Program-made: the position numbers and the translations under genes
NCBI GenBank assembly: GCA_030144725.1
Contig: JASKMD010000018.1
Coordinates: 4,425,803-4,489,802, forward strand
DNA from: Haematococcus lacustris
Taxonomy: Eukaryota; Chlorophyta; Chlorophyceae; Chlamydomonadales; Haematococcaceae
Length of the DNA stretch: 64,000 bases
Reading direction: 5' to 3'
The notes under the pieces: generated by a model
Database searches by the model: none
What the model was told of the DNA's origin: nothing
Seen by the model: only the letters and a program-made list of their open reading frames with translations
Part shown: positions 49,664 through 61,172 of the stretch, one piece after another
Numbering within the stretch: the first letter of the stretch is position 1
How the letters are laid out: each line of letters opens with the position of its first letter

Positions 49664-50620
49664 CCGGGTCCTACTGACCCGTTACAGGGTCCTAGGCCAC
49701 AGGGTTCTGCCGCACGGCTACAGGGTCCTGCGACACATTCTCACAGGGTTCTGCCGCACGGCTACAGGGTTTTGCGACACGTTCTCACAGGGTTTTGCCG
49801 CACGGCTACAGGGTTTTGCGACACGTTCTCACAGGGTTTTGCCGCACGGCTACAGGGTCCTGCGACACTTTCTCACAGGGTTCTGCCGCACGGCTACAGG
49901 GTTTTGCGACACGTTCTCACAGGGTTTTGCCGCACGGCTACAGGGTCCTGCGACACTTTCTCACAGGGTTCTGCCGCACGGCTACAGGGTTTTGCGACAC
50001 GTTCTCACAGGGTTTTGCCGCACGGCTACAGGGTCCTGCGACACTTTCTCACAGGGTTCTGCCGCACGGCTACAGGGTTTTGCGACACGTTCTCACAGGG
50101 TTTTGCCGCACGGCTACAGGGTCCTGCGACACTTTCTCACAGGGTTCTGCCGCACGGCTACAGGGTTTTGCGACACGTTCTCACAGGGTTTTGCCGCACG
50201 GCTACAGGGTCCTGCGACACTTTCTCACAGGGTTCTGCCGCACGGCTACAGGGTTTTGCGACACGTTCTCACAGGGTTTTGCCGCACGGCTACAGGGTCC
50301 TGCGACACTTTCTCACAGGGTTCTGCCGCACGGCTACAGGGTTTTGCGACACGTTCTCACAGGGTTTTGCCGCACGGCTACAGGGTTTTGCGACACGTTC
50401 TCACAGGGTTTTGCCGCACGGCTACAGGGTCCTGCGACACTTTCTCACAGGGTCCTGCCGCACGGCTACAGGGTTCTGCGACACATTCTCACAGGGTTCT
50501 GCCGCACGGCTACAGGGTCCTACGACATATTCTCACAGGGTCATGCCGCACGGCTACAGGTTCCTACGACACACGTTCACAGGGTCCTGCCACACGCCTA
50601 CAGGGTCCTGCCACAACGTA
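49664..50620 (+). repeat. 44-bp satellite, array 1
   Basis: About 22 units, each a 21-bp half (ACAGGGTTCTGCCGCACGGCT) abbreviated here to ACAGGGTTCTGCCGCACGG and a 23-bp half (ACAGGGTTTTGCGACACG plus TTCTC). TTT and TCC variants alternate, giving an 88-bp higher order. All three plus-strand frames are open; the minus strand is not. Confidence 0.95.
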
Positions 50621-51717
50621 TGCAACGACGCCCGAACACCTTGCAACACCACAACAAACGGCATGTATTGCTGGTGCTAAGCACATGCATTGATGGAAGG
50701 TGACAACACCACACAACAACACCACACAACATCACTACAACAACAACACAACGACTCATGCATTGCTCACCACCTATGCCATGTGTACAACCACAAGGAC
50801 TGGTTGCACCTCATTGCTATGGGCTAACACCTCATCACGGGACTGCTAAGCACTTTGCCTTGCTGTCTATGCCCCATGGCACCAAATCAGGCTGGGCTAG
50901 GCTAGGCTGGGCTAGCCTGGGGTAGGCTAGGCTAGGGTAGGCTAGGGTAGGCTAGCCTAGGCAAGGCTAGCCTGGGGTAGGCTAGGCTAGGCTAGGCTGG
51001 CGTAGGCTGGGTTAGGCTTGGCTCCAGGTTGCCCACTCCTGGTTGCCCGCTCTAGGCTGCCCGCTCCAGGCTGCCCGCTCCAGGCTGCCCGCTCCATGCT
51101 GCCCGCTCCATGCTGCCCACTCCGGGCTGCCCGCTCCAGGCTGCCCGCTCCATGCTGCTACGCCAAGGGCTGCTGGGTGCCATTGGGTGGGGGAGAGGAG
51201 AGAAGAGGGGAGGAGGGGAGGAGGGGAGGAGGGTAGGTAGGTGGCAGACTCGGAAGTGGTGGTGGTGGGCTTGGGCAGGGAAGGGGGAAGGGGGCAAGGG
51301 GCAGCAGTGTGACCATCAGACCTGCGGCAGCAAGAGGCATCCTTGCATTTAGGCTTGGCATTGGGGACCACTCATGTGCAGGGACTGGCCACTTACAGTT
51401 ATGCTCCATGTCACGACGCCGGGGGAGGGTACGGGGTACGAGGAGGGTACGGTCCTTGCTGGCTCCTTGTTGGTTGCTGCTCTACCGCCATGCTTGCAAT
51501 CAACCCGGCCATGCTTCACCTGCCATGCTCCAGCTGTCGACAACTGCAATCAAACATCAGCCAGCAAGCAGATGGATTAGGACATGCATGACCAGAACCG
51601 GGCAGGCTAGGCTGACACCTCCCAAGCATGTGCACTCACCGGAAGTCCTGGCTGCCGCTCCAAGCGCCTCCTACCTGCTGCTCTTGGCTGCTACTCTTGC
51701 TTTCTGCTCATGGCTGC
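50621..51717. repeat. Low-complexity region with GGCTA and 16-bp repeats
   Basis: 50885-51020 consists of GGCTAGGCTA-type units; 51030-51165 of CTGCCCGCTCCAGG units of about 16 bp. 51300-51420 is the first of three copies of a segment described at 52590. No gene seen. Confidence 0.8.
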
Positions 51718-52560
51718 AGGGGAGGGGAGGGGAGGGGAGGGGAGGGGAGGGGAGGGGAGGGGAGGGGAGGGGAGGGGAGGGGAGGGGAGGGGAGGGGAGG
51801 GGAGGGGAGGGGAGGGGAGGGGAGGGGAGGGGAGGGGAGGGGAGGGGAGGGGAGGGGAGGGGAGGGGAGGGGAGGGGAGGGGAGGGGAGGGGAGGGGAGG
51901 GGAGGGGAGGGGAGGGGAGGGGAGGGGAGGGGAGGGGAGGGGAGGGGAGGGGAGGGGAGGGGAGGGGAGGGGAGGGGAGGGGAGGGGAGGGGAGGGGAGG
52001 GGAGGGGAGGGGAGGGGAGGGGAGGGGAGGGGAGGGGAGGGGAGGGGAGGGGAGGGGAGGGGAGGGGAGGGGAGGGGAGGGGAGGGGAGGGGAGGGGAGG
52101 GGAGGGGAGGGGAGGGGAGGGGAGGGGAGGGGAGGGGAGGGGAGGGGAGGGGAGGGGAGGGGAGGGGAGGGGAGGGGAGGGGAGGGGAGGGGAGGGGAGG
52201 GGAGGGGAGGGGAGGGGAGGGGAGGGAGGGGAGGGGAGGGGAGGGGAGGGAGGAGGGGAGGGGAGGGGAGGGGAGGGGAGGGAGGGGAGGGGAGGGGAGG
52301 GGAGGGGAGAGGGGAGGGGAGGGGAGGGGAGGGGAGGGGAGGGGAGGGGAGGGGAGGGGAGGGGAGGGGAGGGGAGGGGAGGGGAGGGGAGGGGAGGGGA
52401 GGGGAGGGGAGGGGAGGGGAGGGGAGGGGAGGGGAGGGGAGGGGAGGGGAGGGGAGGGGAGGGGAGGGGAGGGGAGGGGAGGGGAGGGGAGGGGAGGGGA
52501 GGGGAGGGGAGGGGAGGGGAGGGGAGGGGAGGGGAGGGGAGGGGAGGGGTGAAGAGGGGA
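51718..52560. repeat. (GGGGA)n array, 0.84 kb
   Basis: About 168 pentamers, pure except for shortened GGGA and GA units around 52224-52312. The frames over it (GGEGR, PPLPS) are shadows. Confidence 0.97.
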
Positions 52561-52589
52561 GGGGAGGGGTGGGGTGGGCAAGGGGTGGG

Positions 52590-53425
52590 CGTGTGACCGT
52601 CACACCTGCAAGCAACAAGGGGCGTGCTCACGGTAAGGCTGGGCAATGGGGGCCACTGATGTGCAAGGGGCTGGCCACTCACTGTTATCTCCATGTGCCA
52701 TTGCTGAATCCTTGCTGCCTCCTTGTTGGCTGCTGCTCCTCCCTCCTGGCTGTGCCTCCTGGCTGTGGGGGGCATGGGCCTCTTGGCCTTGGCCAACCAC
52801 TTGCCTTGCCCATGCCTCCTGGCTGCCACTCCTGGCTGCCGCTCCTAGCTGCTGCTCCTGGCTGCCGCTCCTGGCTGCTCCTCTTGGCTGCTCCTCTTGG
52901 TTGCGCCTCCTGGGGAGTGGTGGGTCTGGCAGGTGGTGCCACCAAGGGTGAGGGTGAGGGTGAGGATGACAGTCACCAAGGGTGAGGGTGAGGGTGAGGA
53001 TGAGGAGGAGGTGAGGAGGGGGTGGAGCGATGGTCGCACGATGAGCGCACAAGGGGGAGCCAAGGGGTTCAGCATGGCAGTTACACAGTCCTTACCTCCA
53101 TGTTCCTCCTGGCCTGGGTAAGGGTGAGGGAGAGGAGGAGGAGGGGGGTGTGAGGGAAGGAGGTGAGGGGGAGGAGGTGAGGGGGAGGAGGGAGAAGAGG
53201 CATGGGAAAGAAGAGTGGAGTGGAGGGGAGGGGAGAGGGAGGGGAGGGGGCCTGTTGCTCCTTGCTGCCGCTCTGGCTGCTGAGCTGACCATCACACCTG
53301 CAGCAAACAAGGGGCGTGCTAGGATGAGGAGGAGGCCACTGATGAGGAGGAGGCCACTGATGGGGAGGGTTAGGCTGGGCACAAGGGGTCACTTATGTGC
53401 GTGGGGCTAGCCACTCACTGCTTGC
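52590..53425. repeat. Locally triplicated segment
   Basis: CACACCTGCA, AAGGGGCGTGCT, GGCTGGGCA and CTGGCCACTCACTG-type blocks occur in the same order at 51305-51415, 52592-52690 and 53285-53425, each followed by a CTCCATG block. The copies flank the G-rich arrays, as expected from unequal exchange. CTGGCTGC-rich tandem sequence fills 52700-52910. Confidence 0.65.
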
Positions 53426-54299
53426 TCCATGCGGTCCCTTGATCATTCCTTAGGGGGAGGGAGAGGGGGAGTGGGGGATCTGGCAGGTGGTGGTGGGCAG
53501 TGTGGTAGGGAGGAGGGAGGAGGGAAGAGGGAGGAGGGAAGAGCGAAGAGGGAGGAGGGTACGCTTTTGCTCTTGTCCGCCGCCCTGGCTGCCGCTACTT
53601 GTTGCCGTTGTGGTTGCTGCTTCTGGCTGATGGAAGGTGCCACTGCGCCTTGGCACCGAACCTGCTCAAGCAACACATGGCACATGACACATGCCACGCT
53701 CCAACCTCGCGGTCGCACCTCAGAATCGCATCTATGCATCGCACCTTTGCAAGCTACCTTTGTGCCGTTCGCCCTCAACTCTGTGCTTGATCACAAATAC
53801 CCTATTCCTTTCGCTGATCGCTAATGGCTGCGAGACCGAGCTGCATGCTGGCCTCTTGGCTGATGACTGATGGCTGCGAAGGCTAGCTGGCCCGCATTTC
53901 ATGGCCGGCTGTGAGGCTGCGCATTTGGGCGCTGTTGATGTCGCTGCTGCTGAGTTTGGGATGGATGTGTCGCGTGTTGCGTGTTGCTGCATTACTGCGG
54001 GCTTTGCGAGGTCGACATGGTTTCCTCTCATGGCGCCTCGCGACCTCATGGCACACCAACGGCATGCTTGGTGGCAGCTAGCGCAGATCCCAATACCAAG
54101 CCCGTCAGTTTTCGCGCTCTTGCATGCAAAACACATGCAGAAAGCGGGGTTGGCGAAACCCTGCACAGCGTCTTTGAATCACTTAGGAGAAATCAACACA
54201 AGGAACGAAACCCTGCACGAGGTCGGCGAAACCCTGCACGAGGTCAGGGTTGACTTAGAAAAAGTCCATGCTTTGATCGAAACCCTGCACTAGGTTAGC
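53426..54299. other. Intergenic, short CGAAACCCTGCAC repeat
   Basis: A plus-strand frame (53901-54293) exists but has no splice or domain support. Four GAAACCCTGCAC copies with variable spacing lie at 54152-54290. Confidence 0.4.
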
Positions 54300-54580
54300 A
54301 ACTTGACTTTGCACATGCTACCTACTAGGTTGTGCTTCTATTCTGATGCCTGACAACTCCTCATACTCAGAAATTTTAAAAAGTCACTTCAGTCAGTAAG
54401 CACCATCTCCCTTAGCCAAATTCGGGGTGAGGGCCAGGCTGATGGTCCAGCAGCTCCGCAATGACCAAGAATTTCACTTTGGCCCAAGAGAGTCTTCTCC
54501 TCCACTAGGTCACAGCAGCCTACATGCCAAGTCTCAGACCTCAACTCGCAAGTTTGCCGAGCCAGCCAGCCCCTGTGGGC
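54300..54580. repeat. Left direct repeat flanking satellite 2
   Basis: Shares AGTCACTT, CTCCCTTAGCCAAA, CACTTTGGCCCAAGAGAGTC and AGGTCACAGCAGCC with 56765-57035 in the same order and orientation. Confidence 0.8.
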
Positions 54581-56515
54581 CAGGACCCTGTGGTGAGGTG
54601 CCAGAACCCTGTGGTGTGGTGCCAGGACCCTGTGGTATGGTGCCAGGACCCTGTGGTGTGGTGCCAGGACCCTGTGATGTGGTGCCAGGACCCTGTGGGA
54701 GTGGTGCCAGGACCCTGTGTGCCAGAACCCTGTGGGTGTGCGGCAGAACCCTGTAGCCAAACGTCGCAGGACCCTGTAGGCGTGCGGCAGAACCCTGTAG
54801 CCAAACGTCGCAGGACCCTGTAGGCGTGCGGCAGAACCCTGTAGCCAAACGTCGCAGGACCCTGTGGGTGTGCGGCAGAACCCTGTAGCCAAACGTCGCA
54901 GGACCCTGTAGGCGTGCGGCAGAACCCTGTAGCCAAACGTCGCAGGACCCTGTAGGCGTGCGGCAGAACCCTGTAGCCAAACGTCGCAGGACCCTGTAGG
55001 CGTGCGGCAGAACCCTGTAGCCAAACGTCGCAGGACCCTGTGAGGCGTGCGGCAGAACCCTGTAGCCAAACGTCGCAGGACCCTGTAGGCGTGCGGCAGA
55101 ACCCTGTAGCCAAACGTCGCAGGACCCTGTAGGCGTGCGGCAGAACCCTGTAGCCAAACGTCGCAGGACCCTGTGGGTGTGCGGCAGAACCCTGTAGCCA
55201 AACGTCGCAGGACCCTGTAGGCGTGCGGCAGAACCCTGTAGCCAAACGTCGCAGGACCCTGTAGGCGTGCGGCAGAACCCTGTAGCCAAACGTCGCAGGA
55301 CCCTGTGGGTGTGCGGCAGAACCCTGTAGCCAAACGTCGCAGGACCCTGTAGGCGTGCGGCAGAACCCTGTAGCCAAACGTCGCAGGACCCTGTAGGCGT
55401 GCGGCAGAACCCTGTAGCCAAACGTCGCAGGACCCTGTAGGCGTGCGGCAGAACCCTGTAGCCAAACGTCGCAGGACCCTGTGGGTGTGCGGCAGAACCC
55501 TGTAGCCAAACGTCGCAGGACCCTGTAGGCGTGCGGCAGAACCCTGTAGCCAAACGTCGCAGGACCCTGTAGGCGTGCGGCAGGACCCTGTAGCCAATCG
55601 TCGCAGGACCCTGTAGGCGTGCGGCAGGACCCTGTAGACTAACGTCGCAGGACCCTGTGTGCCAGAACCCTGTGGGTGTGCAGCAGGACACAGTAGGCCA
55701 GGACCCTGTGGTGTGGTGCCAGGACCCTGTGTGCCAGGACCCTGTGGTGTGGTGCCAGGACCCTGTGGTGTCTGGACCCTGTGGTGTGGTGCTAGGACCC
55801 TGTAGGCCAGGACCCTGTGGTGTGGTGCCAGAACCCTGTAGGCCAAGACCTGGTGGTATGGTGCCAGGACCCTGTGGTGTGGTGCCAGAACCCTGTAGGC
55901 CAGGACCCTGTGGTGAGGTGCCAGGACCCTGTGGTGTGGTGCCAGGACCCTGTGGTGTGGTGCCAGGACCCTGTGGTGCCAGGACCCTGTGGTGGGTCCA
56001 GGACCCTGTGGCCAGGACCCTGTGGTGAGGTGCCAGGACCCTGTGGTGTGGTGCCAGGACCCTGTGGTGCCAGGACCCTGTGGTGTGGTGCCAGGACCCT
56101 GTGCCAGGACCCTGTGGTGAGGTGCCAGGACCCTGTGGTGGGCCAGGACCCTGTGGCCAGACCCTGTGGTGTGGTGCCAGGACCCTGTGGGCCAGGACCC
56201 TGTGGTGAGGTGCCAGGACCCTGTGGTTCGGACCCTGTGTGTGGTACCAGGACCCTGTGGCCAGGACCCGTGGTGGTGCCAGGACCCTGTAGGCCAGGAC
56301 CCTGTGGTGGCCAGGACCCTGTGGTGTGGGGCCAGGACCCTGTGGGCCAGAACCCTGTGGTGAGGTGCCAGGACCCTGTGGTGTGCCAGGACCCTGTGGT
56401 GTGGTACCAGGACCCTGTGGGCCAGGACCCTGTGGTGTGGTGCCAGGACCCTGTGAGCCAGAACCCTGTGGTGTGGTACCAGGACCCTGTGTAGAAAGAC
56501 ACTCATCGTAGGACC
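54581..56515 (-). repeat. 44-bp satellite, array 2 (inverse orientation)
   Basis: 54765-55650 consists of about 20 units of a 21-bp half (CAGGACCCTGTAGGCGTGCG) and a 23-bp half (CAGAACCCTGTAGCCAAACG). The reverse complement shares TACAGGGTTCTGCCGCACG with array 1. On both sides it grades into 20-30 bp units CAGGACCCTGTGGTGTGG. Minus-strand frames of over 600 codons run through it. Confidence 0.95.
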
Positions 56516-57035
56516 CTGTACAGGGTCCTGGCACACATGGTCAAAAGCATCCAAACGGGGTCAACATGACCAACCACCGGCTATGTAGGAATCCTAACAT
56601 GGTTCTATCACATAGGGATGCAAGGAATGATTATAATATCAACACTCATAGGGTACACAGGACCCTGTACAGGGCGGCAGGACCCTGTACCGGGTCCTAC
56701 GACCATGATGACGCTAGGAACCTGTACAGGGTCCTAGGACACGAGCCATAGCTCATCACAGGCTGGGACTTTTTGCATGACACCTACTAGGTTGGGCAGC
56801 TGTAACCACCCTTTACAACCTCTCATACTCACATTTCATGAAAAGTCACTTTGGTCACACGGTGCCAACTCCCTTAGCCAAAATCGTGGTCACAGCCCCA
56901 CACCTGGCCCAGCAACTCGACACCGAGTGAGAATTACACTTTGGCCCAAGAGAGTCTTGTCATCCCCTAGGTCACAGCAGCCCACATACCAAGTTTCAGA
57001 CCTCAACTCTCAGGTTTTTCAAGCCAGCCAGGCCT
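56516..57035. repeat. Palindromic CAGGACCCTGTACAGGGTCC units and right direct repeat
   Basis: Between 56510 and 56740 the satellite half-unit appears in both orientations (GGACCCTGTACAGGGTCC at 56512-56529, and again near 56660-56732). 56765-57035 is the right copy of the flanking direct repeat. Confidence 0.75.
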
Positions 57036-57712
57036 TAATTTGCACGAGTGAGCAGCCTATGCGGCGCGGGCGGTCGAAGCGATGACTGCATGCCTCGCTG
57101 TGGCTCAAAGTTGAATTAGTAACTTTGAAGCTTTGCTGTGCACGGCCTACTGACTGCATAACTATTCTGGATGGGTCAAGGGTAGCTGGCCGGGTTGGCT
57201 ACATTGTGAGCCATCTAACATAGTTTTTGGCGTAGTGAGTGAAGAGTTACAGCCGTCCTACTACCAGGGGTCGGTTTCCTGTCATTTTTTGTTAGTTGGG
57301 GTCGCCTGACCCCACCCACTCAGTGCACCCTCCCGTCAACCCAGCCTCCCTCTCCCCACTAGCCTCCCAACCTTAACGTGTTACCTTCCCAGCTGCCTTT
57401 CGTCCTAACCCCCGCCACCTTTCTCTTCTAGCCCCCTCCCTCTCCCTCCGCACACCCTCCATGCCCCTTACAATCCATTCCCATCCTCTCTTTTTGCACG
57501 ACATGCCATTGTACATCACGGAACATTGTTCCCTGGGTAGTGACATGGCAGAGCTCCAGACTGCTACACATTGAGAATGAATTAATGCACTCTTCAGAAC
57601 GCGATCAGTTTTTCTTAATGCAGATATACAGAGTGTGCTCATACAGTCCCACACTGACATCTTGACATCTTGGCTAGCAATAGGTTCAATAGGCCCCACT
57701 TCATTGTGTTGG
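57036..57712. other. Intergenic, no gene
   Basis: No coding signal; C/T-rich at 57350-57490. It ends at the 3' side of U2 copy 2. Confidence 0.4.
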
Positions 57713-57901
57713 TGAGGTGCTCAACCGTGGCAGGAGTGCAACGCCACGGTCAAGCCGTGCACCCGCAGAGCAAGCCCTGCATTGGGTGCACCCTCAGAAA
57801 AATGAGTTAGATAGCATTGGTCCAATGGACCAAGAGTTAGCTATCAAACTAACTAGAACAGAAACTACACTTGATCTTAGCCAAAAGGCCGAGAAAGGTA
57901 T
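57713..57901 (-). ncRNA. U2: U2 small nuclear RNA, copy 2
   Basis: Same sequence as copy 1 over the RNA span, offset 41032 bp, including the 5' end, the GTAGTT branch-pairing variant, the Sm-like site and stems III-IV. Similarity extends about 15 bp beyond the 3' end and about 95 bp upstream, then stops, so this is a gene-sized duplication rather than a segmental one. Confidence 0.93.
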
Positions 57902-58000
57902 GATTGTCATGGTGAAGGCGTCAGTACCGGGCTGAAACAGTGAGGCTGGGCAGCAGTGTAGCCAATGGTGGGTTTGTCAAGCCTTGTCAAGCCTAGACAA
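57902..58000 (-). promoter_or_regulatory. Conserved upstream region of U2 copy 2
   Basis: Matches the copy 1 upstream region (GTGAGGCTGGGCAGCAGTGT and CCAATGGTGGGTTTGT on the plus strand) with scattered substitutions, as expected for a functional promoter kept in both copies. Confidence 0.5.
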
Positions 58001-58236
58001 GCCGCTCACCTGTGCTGCTCTGTTGCTATGATGTAATGGGCCCCAATTTTTGCAATGCTCCAATGGGATGATGTTGATGTTTTACACCGTGATCCCCTCC
58101 ATAATCGCTCCATGACAGCCCCTTTGTCCCTCACTAGGGCCTCCATTTGTGCCGGACAAGTGGTGGCCACTAGCAGCCCGACTAGCAGGGAATACTAGCG
58201 GCCACTAGTGGCCTGACTTAAATGGTGTAAATGTCA

Positions 58237-58640
58237 GGCGTTCCCAACATGGGGTTGGTAATCTTCATGCAACTGCAGCCCATCTACTCCATCATTTCAT
58301 GTAACGTTTGCTGCGTCTGCTGCAATGCGATAATGCGCGTTTAATGTACGACTGGAATTGCCATCGGAGTCATTCGATGCGGGCAGCCACATGTGACCCC
58401 GGATGTGTCCCAATCGCAGACCGTGGTTAGCTACACTGGTAAGCTACGTCCTTGGCTATCCGTTAGCGATGCACGACATGTCGGTGGCGCACACCACCGA
58501 AGTCCGGCAAACATGGCAGCGCGAGCTTCCTGATGGTGCAGGCCGCTTGGCGAGGATGTGAAGAAACTCGAAACTGTGTGTGGCAGCGCTGTATCGCTGT
58601 AATGGTGGGCGGCACAGTGGGGTCTAGTCACCCCCTCCAG
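58237..58640 (+). mobile_element. Dispersed CCCAACATGGG family, copy D
   Basis: Starts TTCCCAACATGGGGTTGGTA and ends TCACCCCCTCCAGC. Its second half (TGGTAAGCTAC, GTCCGGCAAACATGGCAGC-type blocks) aligns with copy A. Confidence 0.65.
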
Positions 58641-59081
58641 CTATTATCCGCTTTATGTTTTCAACCATTGAACAAACAGCCTGGCCTCACACAGATTTTT
58701 TATAGCATACTCAATAACGCGTCCGTGGCACTATGCAACTCAATCATTGGGTCTGTATGTGAAAAGATTGACCCCTTACAAGGTACACATGCTGATGGCT
58801 ACAGGTGCACGAGGAGCCGACCGAGCTTGGCTTACCACTCCGCCACGTGGCCACCACCAACACAGCTTGACCCACCATCTCCCAACCTCGTCCTCACCGC
58901 CCAGCTCCCAGTAGCCCCTCCTCCCAGACCAGCCATCAGCCTCCTCCCCTACCTCTCCTTCTCCTCGCCTCCTCCCCCCTACCTCTCCTTCACCCATCTC
59001 CTTATCCTTCACCTCCCATCACCCCAAGCCAAGCCCGTAGCCCCGCTCAGCCACTCACCCCACCCCTCTCAGTCCCTAACC

Positions 59082-60655
59082 ATGAAGAAGAAGAGATTAA
59101 GCAAGGCGCATAGTGCCCATCTCAATGCACTAAACAACTCGCCAAGCGCTGGCTATCTGCATTGCCCTAACAACATCAAGGCTGCAGCTTGTAGGGCACA
59201 AACGACAAACCGTGACCTGCAGGCTGAGGTGCAGCGGCTGCAGGATGTGGAGCAGTCCCTTATGGGCACCGTGGATGGGTTGCAGGGCGACCTAGACGAC
59301 CTGCAGGCAGCACACCAACGCCTGCAAGATGAGCATACGGCTTTGCAGCAGGTGGCATCCAGAACAGCAGCTACCAATCACTCCCTACGGGCTGCTCGAC
59401 GCAGCCTCAAGTGTCAGGTGCATAACTACCGGCACAAACGCCGCCCCCACCACCCCCCACTCACCTTCAAGCAGAAGCAGCAGCTGCTGGTTTTGGAGCA
59501 GCACCCCGTCTCAGTGGAGGTGTTGAGGCGGTGTGCAGAGGCTGGCTACGGAAGGCTGGATAGCCATGGCCGGCCCATGGGCAGCATGGCAGAGCAGCTC
59601 AGCCCAGCCGGCCTCGCACCCTCACCAACAGACATCTTCATTCCAACTCAAGAGGGCCCTGTGGGGAGGCCAGCAGCCAGGACTGCACCCTATAATGCTC
59701 ACCACTGCTTGAGCACCGTCAGGTTGCATCTAGAGACCGGTGTCAGCCGCCGTGCCCTTTCCAAGTGCCGGCAATTCTTCGTCTCTGAGCAGTGCGTCCT
59801 CCCCAACCCACACCGGCCAGGCAACATATCCACAGTTGGGCGTATGCATCTGACATTCGTGCCATGGCTGTGAACGGCGACCCTGGCAGCCCCGCATTGC
59901 GCCTTGACCTCGAACAGTACTACCTTGCCAGCCCCATCTCCAATGCCCCAGTGGAGTCCTTGTTGCAGCTGCTGAAGCATGGTGGTGGCAGGTACATGGA
60001 GCTGCCAGCTCTGCTGCAGTTGATGTCCCTGCGCACATGCAAGGAGGCGGTGAAGACTGTGGATGCTCATGATTTGCAGCAGCATATGGGTCAGCTCCGT
60101 GCTGAAGTGCGGCGTAAGGAGGATGCCGCAGCTGCAGCACAGCGGTCAGCAAAGGCAGAGCGCCAGATCACAGATGCAGCGCACAAGGTGGGGAGGGTTG
60201 TGATTAATGTGGGTGACCATGCGTGCCAAGAGCGGCTTGCAGCGGCCCATGCCCTTGCCTTTGGGGGGCGTGATTATGGCCACACAACTGTCGAGGAGGC
60301 AATGAAGATGACAGGAAAGCAGCTTCAGTCATACCTCCAGTTTCACAAGCAGGAGGTACACACGAGCTGGAGGGTACCAAAGCTACAGAGCCACGTGTGC
60401 ACCCACATCCGTGGGAAGCTCGCCGCAGCTGCGCCCCCTCAGCAGCAGCTGACACCTGCAGGCACCGTCCCTGAGCTGGCTGTGCCTGCTGGTGCACCCC
60501 CTCAGCAGCAGCAACAGCTGGCAGCGGCAAGCACGTCACGTAAGCGTGAGGCACCTGCAGCTAACAAGTCGAGGGCAGCAAAGCAAGGTGAGACAACACC
60601 ACGTACTGCACCTAGCACCTTGTTATGCGTAGTAGAGCAGCCGGTAATGCACTAG
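59082..60655 (+). pseudogene. Multicopy coiled-coil/SAP-like protein, plus-strand copy, frameshifted
   Basis: The first frame (ATG 59082 to 59873, open upstream to 58533) has a strong coiled coil (AEVQRLQDVEQSLMGTVDGL; LDDLQAAHQRLQDEHTAL). The second frame (59792-60655) continues with LRLDLEQYYLASPISNAP, a basic helix and KLAAAAPPQQQ low complexity. The two overlap in different frames with no usable splice site between 59792 and 59873, so a frameshift is likely. The region 60080-60420 is clearly homologous to the minus-strand protein at 61996-63276, including DYGHTTVEEA and a SAP-like helix pair (MTGKQLQSYLQFHKQEV). Function unknown; probably an accessory protein of a transposable element. 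Confidence 0.5.
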
Positions 60656-61172
60656 CGCCAGCAGCTGCTCCAAATGCTAGTAGTGGTATCCAGTCGTCAC
60701 GACTACCGTCGTCGCGTCCACATGCCAAAAGCAAATCATGTTCCGACTGCTGCTGCGCGTTGCAGATGCCACTCAGAACAGTGTGGCGAAGCGTGCTAGA
60801 GCGGCGCGCCTCGCATGGGGCGAAATCGCAAGAATTCAAATGTCGATCTTTGGGCAGGCACTGAGCACCGCTGAGAGCGAGATAGCTTTTGCTGCGTCGG
60901 CCATCTCGTAGCTTTGAGTCTCCTCTGTTTGAAGCACTGTTTACATGTATTTTTGACTGGTTGGCTGCGGAGATACGGGCTTCCTATCACAGGGGGGTAG
61001 TTTTCAGGTAGCTGGGAACGCCTGAGTAAATGGACTGTGTGGAGTATACCCAATGCACATGGACATGGTGCATGAGTGCCTACCACCTACGCTATTGCTT
61101 GACCGGATGGCTAATGTGTAGAGTTGGCATGAAAAACATGCGCTGATTGTAAGGTAAAGATAATGTGCAGCC
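60656..61172. other. Gap between element fragments
   Basis: No coding signal. It lies between the plus-strand family member and the copia fragment. Confidence 0.4.

Noticed and set aside
49605..50703. 362-codon protein on satellite array 1
   Set aside because: All three frames are open over a 44-bp unit without stop codons, which can easily happen by chance. Kept only as an observation.
51628..52985. 558-codon and other long frames over (GGGGA)n
   Set aside because: Pentamer shadows; no start context or domain outside the repeat.
54389..56554. 721-codon protein on satellite array 2
   Set aside because: Same reason as array 1; sequence follows the repeat unit and ends soon after it.
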